A stretch of DNA of 64,000 nucleotides. It comes from Qipengyuania intermedia. Its GTDB lineage: Bacteria; Pseudomonadota; Alphaproteobacteria; Sphingomonadales; Sphingomonadaceae. The stretch spans positions 669,501-733,500 of the forward strand of contig NZ_JAIGNS010000002.1 of the NCBI RefSeq assembly GCF_019711615.1, written 5' to 3'. The notes beneath the pieces are model-generated. The model was not told the origin of the DNA, searched no databases, and saw nothing but the letters and a program-made list of their open reading frames with translations. This document shows positions 17,302 through 26,191 of the stretch, in pieces. Position 1 is the stretch's first letter. Each line of letters begins with the position of its first letter. Position numbers and translations under genes: made by a program.

Positions 17302-18348
17302 TTACCAGAAGAAGTCGTAGATCACGTCGACCACTTCGCCGCTGTAGGTGTCGACCAGCAGCACGTCGTCGTAATACCGGACCCAACGATAGGGGCCGTA
17401 GACTTCCGGCAGGCGATAGCGCCAGGGATCGTTGATCCAGTAGCGGCTGCCGAAGAACAGGTCTCCGATGTAGAAACCGATACTCAGGCGGCGATAGCGG
17501 TAATCGCGATAGGGCGCATAGTAACGACCAAGGCGATAGATGCTGCGATACCGCTTGCGGTAATCGTGCCAATTGTAGCGATGATTGTTCCGCCAGTCGG
17601 AACGGTTCCACGTATTGTAGTGATGCCAGCGGCGACCGTCCCAGTGACGCTTGCGGCTTTCGCGATGATCGCTGCGGCGCGCATCGCGGTAGCCGTCGCG
17701 ATAACCGTCCCGGCGGATCTGACGATCCTCGCGATTATCACGACGACGCTCGTCACGACGTCCTTCGCGATAGGCATCCCGGCGGATCTGCCGGTCCTCG
17801 CCATTGTCGCGGCGGCGTTCGTCCCGGCGACCCTCGCGATAGGCATCGCGGCGGTCTTCGCGTCGATCCGCGCGGCGTGCGTCGCGCACATCCTCACGGG
17901 TGATAGACGGTCTCATGTCGCGACGGGTCTCGTTGCGCTCGCTGCGGTTCCACTCGCGGCCCGAGCGGATTTGAGCGGTTTCGGCGCGGCGATCCGAGCG
18001 GTTCCATTCCCGACCGCGGCGCTCCTCGTTGCGAGCGACCGGCTGCGGACGTTCGGCGCGTTGCTGCGGACGGACCTCGCGACGCGGAGCCTCACGGCGA
18101 ACCTGTTGACGTGCCTCACGGCGCTCGCTGCGCGGGTCATTTCGTGCCTCGCGGCGTTCCTGCCGTCGTTCCAGTCGCCGTTCCTGGCGACGATCGTCAC
18201 GGCGTTCCTGGCGTTCGCCCCGATCGCGCTCTGCACGTTGCAGGTCGGCTGCAGTTGCGGCTTCGGCCTGGGCCGGAACCATTGCGGCCGCCATCGCGAT
18301 GGCGAGGGCACCCAGAGCGCTGCCTTTCATCAGCTTCGTAAAAGTCAT
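17302..18348 (-). CDS. RcnB-family periplasmic protein, Arg-rich
   Basis: 348 residues. A signal peptide (MKGSALGALAIAMAAAMVPAQAEA) is followed by an extremely Arg/Glu/Asp-rich, probably helical or disordered region at about 35-235, including two and a half near-identical 23-residue repeats. An aromatic His/Tyr-rich segment (RRWHHYNTWNRSDWRNNHRY) comes next, and then the C-terminal RcnB domain PYRWVRYYDDVLLVDTYSGE. RcnB proteins are periplasmic and in E. coli influence nickel/cobalt export; most relatives are uncharacterised. Start at 18348 has AAGGAAC upstream. Most of the protein is low complexity, so function from homology is limited to the C-terminus. Confidence 0.82.
   Translation of the reverse strand: MTFTKLMKGSALGALAIAMAAAMVPAQAEAATAADLQRAERDRGERQERRDDRRQERRLERRQERREARNDPRSERREARQQVRREAPRREVRPQQRAERPQPVARNEERRGREWNRSDRRAETAQIRSGREWNRSERNETRRDMRPSITREDVRDARRADRREDRRDAYREGRRDERRRDNGEDRQIRRDAYREGRRDERRRDNREDRQIRRDGYRDGYRDARRSDHRESRKRHWDGRRWHHYNTWNRSDWRNNHRYNWHDYRKRYRSIYRLGRYYAPYRDYRYRRLSIGFYIGDLFFGSRYWINDPWRYRLPEVYGPYRWVRYYDDVLLVDTYSGEVVDVIYDFFW
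17716..17853 (-). repeat. Two tandem 69-bp coding repeats
   Basis: Within the RcnB-like gene, residues 166-188 and 189-211 are two copies of a 23-residue unit beginning RRDAYREGRRDERRRDN and ending EDRQI, differing at one residue (Gly or Arg). They correspond to 69-bp units at 17785-17853 and 17716-17784. A third, degenerate copy (RRDGYRDGYRDARRSDHRES) follows. Such repeats can change number by slippage or recombination. Confidence 0.85.
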
Positions 18349-18532
18349 GGAGCGTTCCTTTTTGCTCAAAAGCCGCTCCACCACCTGCGGCTCCAATGTC
18401 GATATACCGTTATGTATCACAACGGCCTGACGCGAAACTGAACCGCCCTGTCATGCTGCCGTTAATGTTACGGGCTAGAATCCTGAACGTTTTGGCTTGA
18501 CACCAACTGGAGCCACGTGCGTTTGGAAACGC

Positions 18533-19102
18533 ATGTACGACGATCTCGAAAAGGTCCGCGCCGATATTGCCGACCGCTTCTGCATTGCTGCCTCCAGCCG
18601 CAAATCGCCCATGCATTCTCCTGTCGTGGTCACGCAGGACGCCGATGCGCGGATCATGATCCTGAGGGATTTCGAGTCGGATGAATGGATGCTACGGTTT
18701 CATACCGATGCGCGATCTCCCAAGACCGCCGTGATAGGCGAGGGCGCGCCCATGGCGGTTCTGTTCTACGATCCCGACGAGAAGGTGCAGATCAGGGTGC
18801 GCGGAACAGGTCGCATCGAGACGCAGTCCGCGTTGGCCGATCTCGCATGGAGCGAAAGCAGCAACTTTGCCAGGCGCTGCTACCTTGGCGCACCTCCGGG
18901 CGAAAAGCGCGAGCAGCCCTCGAGCGGGCTTCCCGATTGGGCAGAGGGCATCCAGCCGAGCGACGAGCAGCTCGCTCCAGCGCGAGAGCATTTTGCTGTG
19001 CTGCTGGTAAAGGTGGAGCAGGCGGACTGGTATTGGCTCTCCAACGAAGGACACCGCCGTGCGCTGATCGGGCGCGAAACCGCCTCGTGGATTACGCCGT
19101 AG
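18533..19102 (+). CDS. Pyridoxamine 5'-phosphate oxidase-like flavoprotein
   Basis: 189-residue protein of the PNPOx-like split-barrel FMN-binding superfamily. It begins MYDDLEKVRADIADRF and contains the typical SPVVVTQDADARIMILRDFE, FHTDARSPKTAVIGEG and LFYDPDEKVQIRVRGTGRIE, ending WYWLSNEGHRRALIG. The family includes true pyridoxamine phosphate oxidases and uncharacterised FMN proteins; this one fits the alphaproteobacterial pyridoxamine 5'-phosphate oxidase-like group rather than PdxH. The start is poorly defined: no strong ribosome site, and a frame open from 18497. Confidence 0.8.
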   Translation: MYDDLEKVRADIADRFCIAASSRKSPMHSPVVVTQDADARIMILRDFESDEWMLRFHTDARSPKTAVIGEGAPMAVLFYDPDEKVQIRVRGTGRIETQSALADLAWSESSNFARRCYLGAPPGEKREQPSSGLPDWAEGIQPSDEQLAPAREHFAVLLVKVEQADWYWLSNEGHRRALIGRETASWITP

Positions 19103-19173
19103 CGGCGCCAGACCGTCGGCCCGTAATCTTCGTGACGGAGCCGGCGTAGAGGAAAAGAAAGGACAGCCGGACT

Positions 19174-19213
19174 GGCTGGTCGTTCCCGCGCAAGGCACAG
19201 GGAACGACCAGCC
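19174..19213. terminator. Long perfect hairpin between convergent genes
   Basis: GGCTGGTCGTTCCC (19174-19187) pairs without mismatch with GGGAACGACCAGCC (19200-19213) around a 12-base loop. It sits between the convergent ends of the flavoprotein and the FKBP gene, where a terminator is expected. The U-tract is poor on the plus side; the minus side has a pyrimidine-rich stretch after about 10 bases. It could act as a terminator or mRNA-stabilising hairpin. Confidence 0.6.
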
Positions 19214-19231
19214 GATGTCCGTATGCCGGTA

Positions 19232-19669
19232 TCAGGCCGCTTGCTGGATGTCGCGCAGCGTCAGGTCGAAGGTGACGTCTTCGCCTGCCAGCGGATGATT
19301 TCCGTCCGCTTTCACGCTCTCTTCGCCGACCTCAAGGATGAACAGGGTCATCGGCTGGCCGTCGGGGGATTGTGCATTGAGCTGCATGCCCGGCTGCGGG
19401 GCCGGTTCAGGCGGCAGGTTCGCACGCGGAATATCGATGACCAGTTCGTCACGGCGCGGTCCGAAGGCCTTGTCATAAGGGATTTCGACCGTCTTCTCGT
19501 CGCCCACTTCCATGCTGGTCAGCGCTTCTTCGATCAGCGGGAAGATCTGGCCGCTGCCGATCGTGACCTGCTGGGGACCGACCTGTGCCGTGTTACCGAT
19601 TTCCTGGCCATCGCCACGCTTGAGCACATAATCGATGGTTACGGTGTCGCCGTTGTTGGGAGTTGTCAT
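19232..19669 (-). CDS. FKBP-type peptidyl-prolyl isomerase, SlyD-like
   Basis: 145-residue prolyl isomerase. The FKBP core is VTIDYVLKRGDGQEIGNT and IGSGQIFPLIEEALTSMEVG, with the IF (insert-in-flap) chaperone domain between YDKAFGPRRDELVIDIPRAN and FILEVGEESVKADGNHPLAG, and the return strand GEDVTFDLTLRDI. The NHPLAGEDVTFDL signature is typical of SlyD. It lacks the His/Cys-rich metal-binding tail of E. coli SlyD, so a nickel role is not expected. Cytoplasmic folding helper. Confidence 0.93.
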   Translation of the reverse strand: MTTPNNGDTVTIDYVLKRGDGQEIGNTAQVGPQQVTIGSGQIFPLIEEALTSMEVGDEKTVEIPYDKAFGPRRDELVIDIPRANLPPEPAPQPGMQLNAQSPDGQPMTLFILEVGEESVKADGNHPLAGEDVTFDLTLRDIQQAA

Positions 19670-19840
19670 GAATATCCTTGAATTTCGTGTTCGCGGCGAA
19701 TCTCGATCGCCGTCGGGAACGGGGCCCGCGTTTCGGGCGCCTCGCGGCCGCTTGTGTCAAACCGGAAGGGGTGGAGTCAAATAACGCCACCGATCGACGC
19801 CACATTATCGCTGAAACCAGGCCGTGGCAGGCTATTGCAA

Positions 19841-21649
19841 TCAGACCCGTACCAGATTGCCCTCGAATACGACCGAGCGGTTGCGGCCGCCTCGCTTGGC
19901 AAAATAGAGCGCCTTGTCGGCGGCATTCAGCAATGTGACATCGCTTGCGCCTTCAGCCAGTTCGGCAATGCCGATGCTGAGAGTGACCTCGCTTAGACCC
20001 TCCACCGGCCAGGCATAAGTGCACAGGAAATCGTGAAGGGCGGTGCAGCGCTGGTCCAGTTCGCTGGCACCGGCTCCGCGGGAAACGACGAGGAACTCTT
20101 CGCCTCCGAGCCGCCCGACCTCGCCGATTTCGTCAAAACGATCGGACAGGATTTGCGCAATCTGCTGGAGGGTGCGGTCGCCGGCTTCATGCCCGAAGCG
20201 GTCGTTGACGGACTTGAAATGGTCGACGTCGACGATGGCAAGCGCGATCTTTTCGCCGGTGCCGCGCGCATCCAGAACGGTCCGTTCGAGGTCGGCCAGG
20301 ATTTTGCGTCTGTTGGCAATGCCGGTGAGGTGATCGGTTTCCGCAAGCGCACGGTGTTCTTCCGCCTTGCGTTCTGCGTGAGCGCGTGCGTCTGCCAGCT
20401 CGCGCATGGTGTTCGCCCGATCCGTGATATCCATCATCGTGCCGAAGATGGAGATCTTGTCCGGATCCTCGGACCATTCGACCTCACCGCGGCATTCGGT
20501 GTCGAAAATCTCACCGTAAGGTCCCGCAATGCGCGCCTCGAAGACGAAAGGTACGCCGGTGGCCAGTGCCTGGAGAAGGATGTGGGAGACGCGCTTGCGG
20601 TCGCTATCCTGGAAGAGTTCCGCGATGTCCGCAACGGTATGCGGCTGGGTATCCAGACCGACCATCCGCCGCGCTTCGGGTGACAGGTAAACGGGACCTT
20701 CGGCGGGCGCGTATCGCCAGTGGCCGACCTTGGCCGCCTTTTCCGCAGCGGTCAGGAAGCGATTGCTCCTCGACAGATTGACGAGGTCGTTCTGGCGCTG
20801 GGTCAGCATGAGCGCGACGGGCAGGGCCGAGACCAGCAGGCCGAGGAAATAGACCTGCAGGAAGAGAACTTTCTGCCCCTGCAATTCGAAAAAGCCGCTG
20901 ACCGGACCGAGGTCGTAGACCGTCAGGATCGAGCCGATCACCGCCACCACCAGTAGCGACAGCGCCGCGCCGCTCAGGCCGAGGGCGGCGGTCGCAATCG
21001 AAATCGCGAGGACGGGAAGAAACAGCAGGGGCACTTCTGCCTGGCCGAACGCGGCAAGCGAGGCCACGGCCACGAGCATAAGCGCCCAGATTGTACGCAT
21101 GCTGAGCAGGCGTCGGCGGCTATCGTCGCTCTGCACGAGGAAGAGGATGAAGGGAGCTACGATCAGCATTCCCAGGCCGACCGTGGTCGCCCAGGAAATC
21201 AGGAATCCTAGGTCGAAGTTCGCGCTCAGGATGCCTGCGACACCGGCGCTGAACACACTGACTACCGTGGCCGAGGCGGCAAAGCGGATAAGGTTGAGGG
21301 GGCGCGCGAGCAGCTTGCCGCGGCTTTTCTCTCCGCCCATGAGGTAAAAGACCAGCCAGCCTTCGGCGAGGTTCGCGACCGTGTATCCGAAGCACGCGAG
21401 CAGCGACACGCCGGTAATGTAGTTCGCAACCAGGCTGGCGATGCCGACACCCACAGTCACGGCCGTGCGGCCCTTGCCGGACAGATGTAGCAGGGAGGCG
21501 ACGAAGATACCGCTCGATGGCCAGACTGCCGCAATGCCGTCCTCGCCTTGCGTCAGTTCCAGTGCGATATATGCGCAAGCGAGCCAGGCCAGGCTGTAGG
21601 CCGCAGGCCAGACTAAAGTCTCGCTCCGGTTTGCAGTCGATCGGTTCAC
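19841..21649 (-). CDS. MASE1-PAS diguanylate cyclase
   Basis: 602-residue membrane sensor. About eight hydrophobic segments (residues 10-290) form a MASE1-type sensory domain with the typical AAVWPSSGIFVASLLHLSGK. A PAS domain follows at about 300-410 (KVGHWRYAPAEGPVYLSPEA), then a GGDEF domain with LTGIANRR and GGEEF at 515-519, which makes cyclic di-GMP from two GTP. The residues five before GGEEF do not form an RxxD inhibitory site, so product feedback at that site is unlikely. No EAL domain. It lies alone between FKBP and ettA. Confidence 0.92.
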   Translation of the reverse strand: MNRSTANRSETLVWPAAYSLAWLACAYIALELTQGEDGIAAVWPSSGIFVASLLHLSGKGRTAVTVGVGIASLVANYITGVSLLACFGYTVANLAEGWLVFYLMGGEKSRGKLLARPLNLIRFAASATVVSVFSAGVAGILSANFDLGFLISWATTVGLGMLIVAPFILFLVQSDDSRRRLLSMRTIWALMLVAVASLAAFGQAEVPLLFLPVLAISIATAALGLSGAALSLLVVAVIGSILTVYDLGPVSGFFELQGQKVLFLQVYFLGLLVSALPVALMLTQRQNDLVNLSRSNRFLTAAEKAAKVGHWRYAPAEGPVYLSPEARRMVGLDTQPHTVADIAELFQDSDRKRVSHILLQALATGVPFVFEARIAGPYGEIFDTECRGEVEWSEDPDKISIFGTMMDITDRANTMRELADARAHAERKAEEHRALAETDHLTGIANRRKILADLERTVLDARGTGEKIALAIVDVDHFKSVNDRFGHEAGDRTLQQIAQILSDRFDEIGEVGRLGGEEFLVVSRGAGASELDQRCTALHDFLCTYAWPVEGLSEVTLSIGIAELAEGASDVTLLNAADKALYFAKRGGRNRSVVFEGNLVRV

Positions 21650-21695
21650 GATAACCCCCTGAAAGATATCTGACCGATCGACTGTTGCGTCAAGC

Positions 21696-23375
21696 TTAAC
21701 GCGTCAGCTTCTTGTAGGCGAGGCGGGTCGGGCGATCCGCGGCATCGCCGAGGCGGCGACGCTTGTCTTCCTCGTAGGCTTCGAAGTTGCCTTCGAACCA
21801 TTCGACGTGACTATCGCCTTCGAAAGCGAGGATGTGCGTCGCGAGACGGTCAAGGAAGAAGCGGTCGTGCGAGATGACCACGGCGCAGCCGGCGAAGTTC
21901 TCGATCGCCTCTTCCAGCGCGCCCAGCGTTTCCACGTCGAGGTCGTTGGTCGGTTCGTCCAGCAGCAGGACGTTGCCGCCCTCCTTCAGCATCTTCGCCA
22001 TGTGCACGCGGTTGCGTTCACCGCCCGAGAGCTTGCCGACGTTCTTCTGCTGGTCCGCGCCCTTGAAGTTGAAGGCACCGACATAGGCGCGGGTCGAGGT
22101 GTCGTGACCGTTGACCTTCATATAGTCCAGGCCATCGGAAATCTCTTCCCAGACATTGTTCTTCGGGTCGAGGTGGTCGCGGCTCTGGTCGACATAGCCG
22201 AGATGGACGGTGCTGCCGATTTCCACCGTGCCGCTGTCGGGTTCTTCCTTGCCGGTCAGGATCTTAAACAGCGTGGACTTGCCCGCGCCGTTCGGTCCGA
22301 TCACGCCGACGATGCCGCCCGGAGGCAGCATGAAGGAGAGGTTTTCGAAGAGCAGCTTGTCACCATAGGCCTTGGAGATGTTCTTGGCCTCGATCACCTT
22401 GCCGCCGAGCCGCTCGGGCACCTGGATGACGATCTGCGCCTTGCCGGGGCGCCGGTCCTTCTGGCTTTCCTGCAGTTCCTCGAACTTGCGGATACGCGCC
22501 TTGGACTTGGTCTGGCGAGCACTGGGCGTCTGCCGGATCCATTCGAGCTCGCGCGAAAGGGCCTTCGAACGCCCACTTTCCTCGCGGCTTTCTTGCTCGA
22601 GACGCTTGGCCTTTTTCTCGAGGTAGGTCGAGTAATTACCCTCGTAGGGGTAGTAGCTGCCGCGGTCGAGTTCGAGGATCCATTCCACCACATTGTCGAG
22701 GAAGTAGCGGTCGTGGGTGATCATCAGCACCGCACCCGCATATTCCTTGAGGTGGTTTTCCAGCCACTGCACGCTTTCGGCATCAAGATGGTTGGTCGGT
22801 TCGTCCAGGAGCAGGATGGAGGGCTTCTGGATGAGCAGGCGCGTGAGCGCCACGCGGCGCTTTTCACCACCCGACAGGTCGGTCACGGGCCAATCTCCCG
22901 GGGGGCAGCGCAGTGCTTCCATCGCGACTTCCAGCTGGTTGTCGAGCGTCCAGCCGTCGACTGCGTCGATCTGTTCCTGCAACGTGCCCATCTCTTCCAT
23001 CAGCGCATCGAAATCGGTGTCGTCTTGCGGGTCGCCCATTTCGGCGCTGATGGCGTTGAAGCGGTCGACCTTGTCGGCGATTTCGCGCGCGCCGTCCTTG
23101 ACGTTCTCAAGCACGGTCTTGCTCTCGTCGAGCTCGGGCTCCTGCTCCAGATATCCGACGGTGATGTTCTCGCCCGGCCACGCCTCGCCAGTGAAATCGG
23201 TGTCGATGCCGGCCATGATCTTGATCAGCGTCGACTTACCCGCGCCGTTGGGGCCCACGATGCCGATCTTGGCACCCTGGTAGAACTGCAGGTTGATGTT
23301 GCTGAGCACGGGCTTGGAAGCACCGGGGAAGGTCTTGGTCATGTCCTTCATGACAAAGGCGTATTGGGCGGCCAT
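21696..23375 (-). CDS. ettA: Energy-dependent translational throttle protein EttA
   Basis: 559-residue ABC-F ATPase with two cassettes and no membrane domain. The first Walker A is GPNGAGKSTLIKIMAG with signature LSGGEKRRVAL and DEPTNHLDAESV; the second is GPNGAGKSTLFKILTG with LSGGERNRVHMAKML and DEPTNDLDVETL. The EttA-type linker (P-site tRNA interaction motif) lies between them, with the arm region ESREESGRSKALSRELEWI. EttA gates the ribosome into elongation according to ATP/ADP ratio. Length and ordering are exactly those of EttA (about 555). Confidence 0.96.
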   Translation of the reverse strand: MAAQYAFVMKDMTKTFPGASKPVLSNINLQFYQGAKIGIVGPNGAGKSTLIKIMAGIDTDFTGEAWPGENITVGYLEQEPELDESKTVLENVKDGAREIADKVDRFNAISAEMGDPQDDTDFDALMEEMGTLQEQIDAVDGWTLDNQLEVAMEALRCPPGDWPVTDLSGGEKRRVALTRLLIQKPSILLLDEPTNHLDAESVQWLENHLKEYAGAVLMITHDRYFLDNVVEWILELDRGSYYPYEGNYSTYLEKKAKRLEQESREESGRSKALSRELEWIRQTPSARQTKSKARIRKFEELQESQKDRRPGKAQIVIQVPERLGGKVIEAKNISKAYGDKLLFENLSFMLPPGGIVGVIGPNGAGKSTLFKILTGKEEPDSGTVEIGSTVHLGYVDQSRDHLDPKNNVWEEISDGLDYMKVNGHDTSTRAYVGAFNFKGADQQKNVGKLSGGERNRVHMAKMLKEGGNVLLLDEPTNDLDVETLGALEEAIENFAGCAVVISHDRFFLDRLATHILAFEGDSHVEWFEGNFEAYEEDKRRRLGDAADRPTRLAYKKLTR

Positions 23376-23497
23376 CGGGCGTATCCTTGGGTCGATTCTG
23401 TTCGGAACGGGAAGTTGTGGGCCAGATAGTCATAGCTGTGGCCGGGGGCAAGCCGGGTCTGGCAATCGCATGGCTGCTGGCCTAGCCCTGCCTGACC

Positions 23498-24673
23498 ATG
23501 ACCGACACGCTCGCTCAACAATCGGCATTGCCCAAGGTGGCGATTCTGTTCGCCCAGTATGCCGCATTCCATGTCGACCGGGTCGAGGCCGCGGCGCGCA
23601 GGCTTGCCGGTCGAGCTGAGGTCAAAGCGGTCGAGTATGCGACCTCCAGCGAAACCTATGCATGGGAGCCAGCATCGGGGTTCGAGCATGCCCGGCACGT
23701 GACGCTTTTTCCCGGCAGTTCGTATGACGATGTCGGGCACCTGGCACGCTACCGCGCGGCGATGAAGGCGGTCGCCGATGCCGACATGGTCTGTGTGGGC
23801 GTGCCGTATTCGGAACGCGACATCATCGCCCTGTCATGGCGATTGAAGGCGGCGGGAACGCGCTGCGTCATGATGACCGAGAGCAAGTTCGACGATTTTC
23901 CTCGCATACTGCCGCGGGAACAAGCCAAGGCGCGGCTGCTGTCCTGCTATCGTGCGGCTATCGTTGGCGGCCTGCGCCAGCGCGAATACCTGCGCTTCCT
24001 CGGCTTCGGCGACAAGCCGATCCTGCCAGGCTACGACAGTGTGGGCGTCGACCGAATTCGTGCGCAAGGCACCGGAAGCGAAGCGCGATGGGCGGACAGG
24101 CATTTCCTGTATGTCGGCCGTTTTGTCGAAAAGAAGAACTTGCCGGTCTTGCTGGCCGGCTACGCCCGCTATCGAGAGCTTGCGGGTCCTGCTGCGCGCA
24201 AGCTGGTGATGGCGGGCGATGGTGATCTGCGCGAAGCTCTGGAAAAGCAGGCAGGCGAGGGCGTCGCGTTCACGGGGTTTCTGCGTGCCGAACAGGTATC
24301 GCGGCGCCTGGCGGGAGCGCTGGCGCTGTGCCTCGTCAGTACGGAGGAACAATGGGGTCTCGTCGTCAACGAGGCGGCTGCCTTTGCTGTCCCAGCGATC
24401 GTGTCCACGGCTGTCGGGGCGAGGGATGTCCTGGTGCGCAATGGGGTCACCGGCTTCGTGGTCGAACCACAGTCGGTTGAAGGGGTCGCCCGCGCAATGC
24501 TCGCACTGTCGCAGTCCGAGCCAGCCTGGCAGCGCTATTCCGATGCCACTGCGGCACGAGCTCATATGGGCGATGTCGAACGCTTTGCGGATGCCGTCGA
24601 AGCGCTGTTCGACCCCGACAGCGAGGGAGCAACGCGCGCGCTCGATTTCTGGGACGAAATGGCGACAAGCTGA
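23498..24673 (+). CDS. Glycosyltransferase, GT4-like
   Basis: 391-residue GT-B fold glycosyltransferase. N-terminal domain VAILFAQYAAFHVDRVEAAA; the C-terminal nucleotide-sugar half holds FLYVGRFVEKKNLPVLLAGY, LVMAGDGDLREALEKQ and the GT4 acceptor/donor motif EEQWGLVVNEAAAFAVPAI. Donor and acceptor sugars are unknown. It is divergent from ettA and no polysaccharide cluster surrounds it, so it may modify a lipid or small molecule. No signal peptide; cytoplasmic face. Confidence 0.85.
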   Translation: MTDTLAQQSALPKVAILFAQYAAFHVDRVEAAARRLAGRAEVKAVEYATSSETYAWEPASGFEHARHVTLFPGSSYDDVGHLARYRAAMKAVADADMVCVGVPYSERDIIALSWRLKAAGTRCVMMTESKFDDFPRILPREQAKARLLSCYRAAIVGGLRQREYLRFLGFGDKPILPGYDSVGVDRIRAQGTGSEARWADRHFLYVGRFVEKKNLPVLLAGYARYRELAGPAARKLVMAGDGDLREALEKQAGEGVAFTGFLRAEQVSRRLAGALALCLVSTEEQWGLVVNEAAAFAVPAIVSTAVGARDVLVRNGVTGFVVEPQSVEGVARAMLALSQSEPAWQRYSDATAARAHMGDVERFADAVEALFDPDSEGATRALDFWDEMATS

Positions 24674-24739
24674 CGGTTACGAACAGGCACGCTGCGTTTG
24701 CATCTTGGCAGGGCTACAGCTTTTGCTAGCTAGCCCGCC

Positions 24740-26089
24740 ATGAAAAAACAGTTGCTTGCGCTTGCCGCCATCGCTTTCGCCGTCCCCGCCAGTGCCGATC
24801 GTGCCGATGATGCGCTGGCAGGCGACACCATCGCCTGGGATTTCGTGGAAGGGATTACCACCGAAGTCGGTCCGCGCATGCCGGGTACCGAAGCCGAAGC
24901 CCGTGGCCGCGTGTGGGCGATGGACTGGCTTCGCCGGAATGGTTTCGCGAACGTCGCTGACGAACCGTTCGAGATGGAAACCTGGGTGCGCGGACAGGAA
25001 ATGGCCTGGGTTACCACGCCTGCGACCCAGCCGATGGCGATAACCGCACTGTCTACCACCAGTTCGACCGGACCCGAAGGCGTCGAGGCCGAGGTGATCT
25101 ATTTCCCGACCTATGCCGACCTCGTGGCGGCGGACGCCGCCAGCCTCCAGGGCAGGATAGCCTTCGTCAGTCATGACATGCGCCAGACCCAGGACGGATC
25201 GAGTTACGGCTTTGCCGGTCCGGCCCGCTGGATGGCCCCTTCGACGGCGGCCAGCAAGGGCGCAGTGGCAACCGTAATCCGCTCTGTCGGTACGGACAGC
25301 CACCGCGTTCCGCACACGGGCACGACTACCTTTGCAGAAGGGGTCGAGCCAATCCCGGCGGGCGCGCTTTCCAATCCGGATGCCGATAATCTGGAGCGGC
25401 TTTTCGCCCGCGGGAATCCGGTCCGTATGAAACTGGTTCTCACCCCGCGAGACCTCGGCATGACGACGAGCGGCAATGTCGTCGGCGAGATTGTCGGTAG
25501 CGATCCATCGCTCGAGCCGGTGCTGCTCGCCTGCCATCTCGACAGTTGGGACCTTGGTACGGGTGCTATCGATGACGGCGCAGGTTGCGGGATCATCGCC
25601 GCCGCCGCAAAGCATGTCGCAGCGCAAGGACAGCCGCTGCGCACGATCCGCGTGCTGTTTGCCGGTGCCGAGGAAACGGGCCTCTGGGGCAGTGCAGCAT
25701 ATGCGGAGGCGCATGCCGATGAGCCGGTCTACGTCGGTCTGGAGAGCGATTTCGGTGCCGATCGCATCTGGCGGATCGAAACCAACTTCACGGCCAGCGA
25801 TCCCGATCTTTACCGCGAACTGGCGGCGGCAGTTGCCCGTTTCGGCGTTGCACCGACGCGTATCGTCGCAACGGGCGGTGCCGATCTCAACCTGGTGCGC
25901 GAACAGGGCGGAGCCTTGCTCGACCTGCAGCAGGACGGGACGCGCTATTTCGACCTGCACCACACCGCCGACGACACGCTGGACAAGATCGACCCGGCGC
26001 AATTGCGCCAGAACGTGGCAGTGTGGACTGCGGTGGTCGGTATCCTCGCCAATCGCAAAGCCGCGATTTTGCGGGATGCGGGAGAGTAG
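24740..26089 (+). CDS. M28-family secreted metallopeptidase
   Basis: 449-residue zinc peptidase. A signal peptide (KKQLLALAAIAFAVPASA) precedes a PA-like insert and the M28 catalytic domain with the five zinc ligands in order: His in LACHLDSWD, Asp in GAIDDGAGCG, the Glu-Glu pair in FAGAEETGLWG, Asp in LESDFGADR, and His in DLHHTADDT. Relatives are carboxypeptidase Q/aminopeptidase-type enzymes acting on exported or scavenged peptides. No good ribosome site is visible before the ATG, and a small GGGCTA/TAGCCC dyad lies in that region. Confidence 0.9.
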   Translation: MKKQLLALAAIAFAVPASADRADDALAGDTIAWDFVEGITTEVGPRMPGTEAEARGRVWAMDWLRRNGFANVADEPFEMETWVRGQEMAWVTTPATQPMAITALSTTSSTGPEGVEAEVIYFPTYADLVAADAASLQGRIAFVSHDMRQTQDGSSYGFAGPARWMAPSTAASKGAVATVIRSVGTDSHRVPHTGTTTFAEGVEPIPAGALSNPDADNLERLFARGNPVRMKLVLTPRDLGMTTSGNVVGEIVGSDPSLEPVLLACHLDSWDLGTGAIDDGAGCGIIAAAAKHVAAQGQPLRTIRVLFAGAEETGLWGSAAYAEAHADEPVYVGLESDFGADRIWRIETNFTASDPDLYRELAAAVARFGVAPTRIVATGGADLNLVREQGGALLDLQQDGTRYFDLHHTADDTLDKIDPAQLRQNVAVWTAVVGILANRKAAILRDAGE

Positions 26090-26100
26090 GTATCATACAT

Positions 26101-26147
26101 AACCACCCGTAATCTCGAGACCTTGGGCAAAGTCTCAACGGGTGGTT
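26101..26147 (+). terminator. Two-tier hairpin between M28 gene and cyclase
   Basis: Outer arms AACCACCCGT (26101-26110) and ACGGGTGGTT (26138-26147) pair perfectly over 10 bp. Inner arms GAGAC (26117-26121) and GTCTC (26132-26136) add a second helix with an asymmetric internal loop. It begins 11 bp after the peptidase stop. There is no proper U-run, only TTAACCTTT. Probably a terminator, though its position before a diguanylate cyclase leaves room for a leader role. Confidence 0.55.
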
Positions 26148-26191
26148 AACCTTTCGGGGTTAACGCGGCAATTGAACAAGACAGGGCGGGG

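Noticed and set aside
26101-26147. Cyclic di-GMP riboswitch before the cyclase gene
   Set aside because: The hairpin lacks the conserved GEMM core sequences and is directly behind the upstream stop codon.
26146-26163. CtrA site upstream of the diguanylate cyclase
   Set aside because: The two TTAA steps are 10 bp apart, not the 7 bp of TTAA-N7-TTAA.
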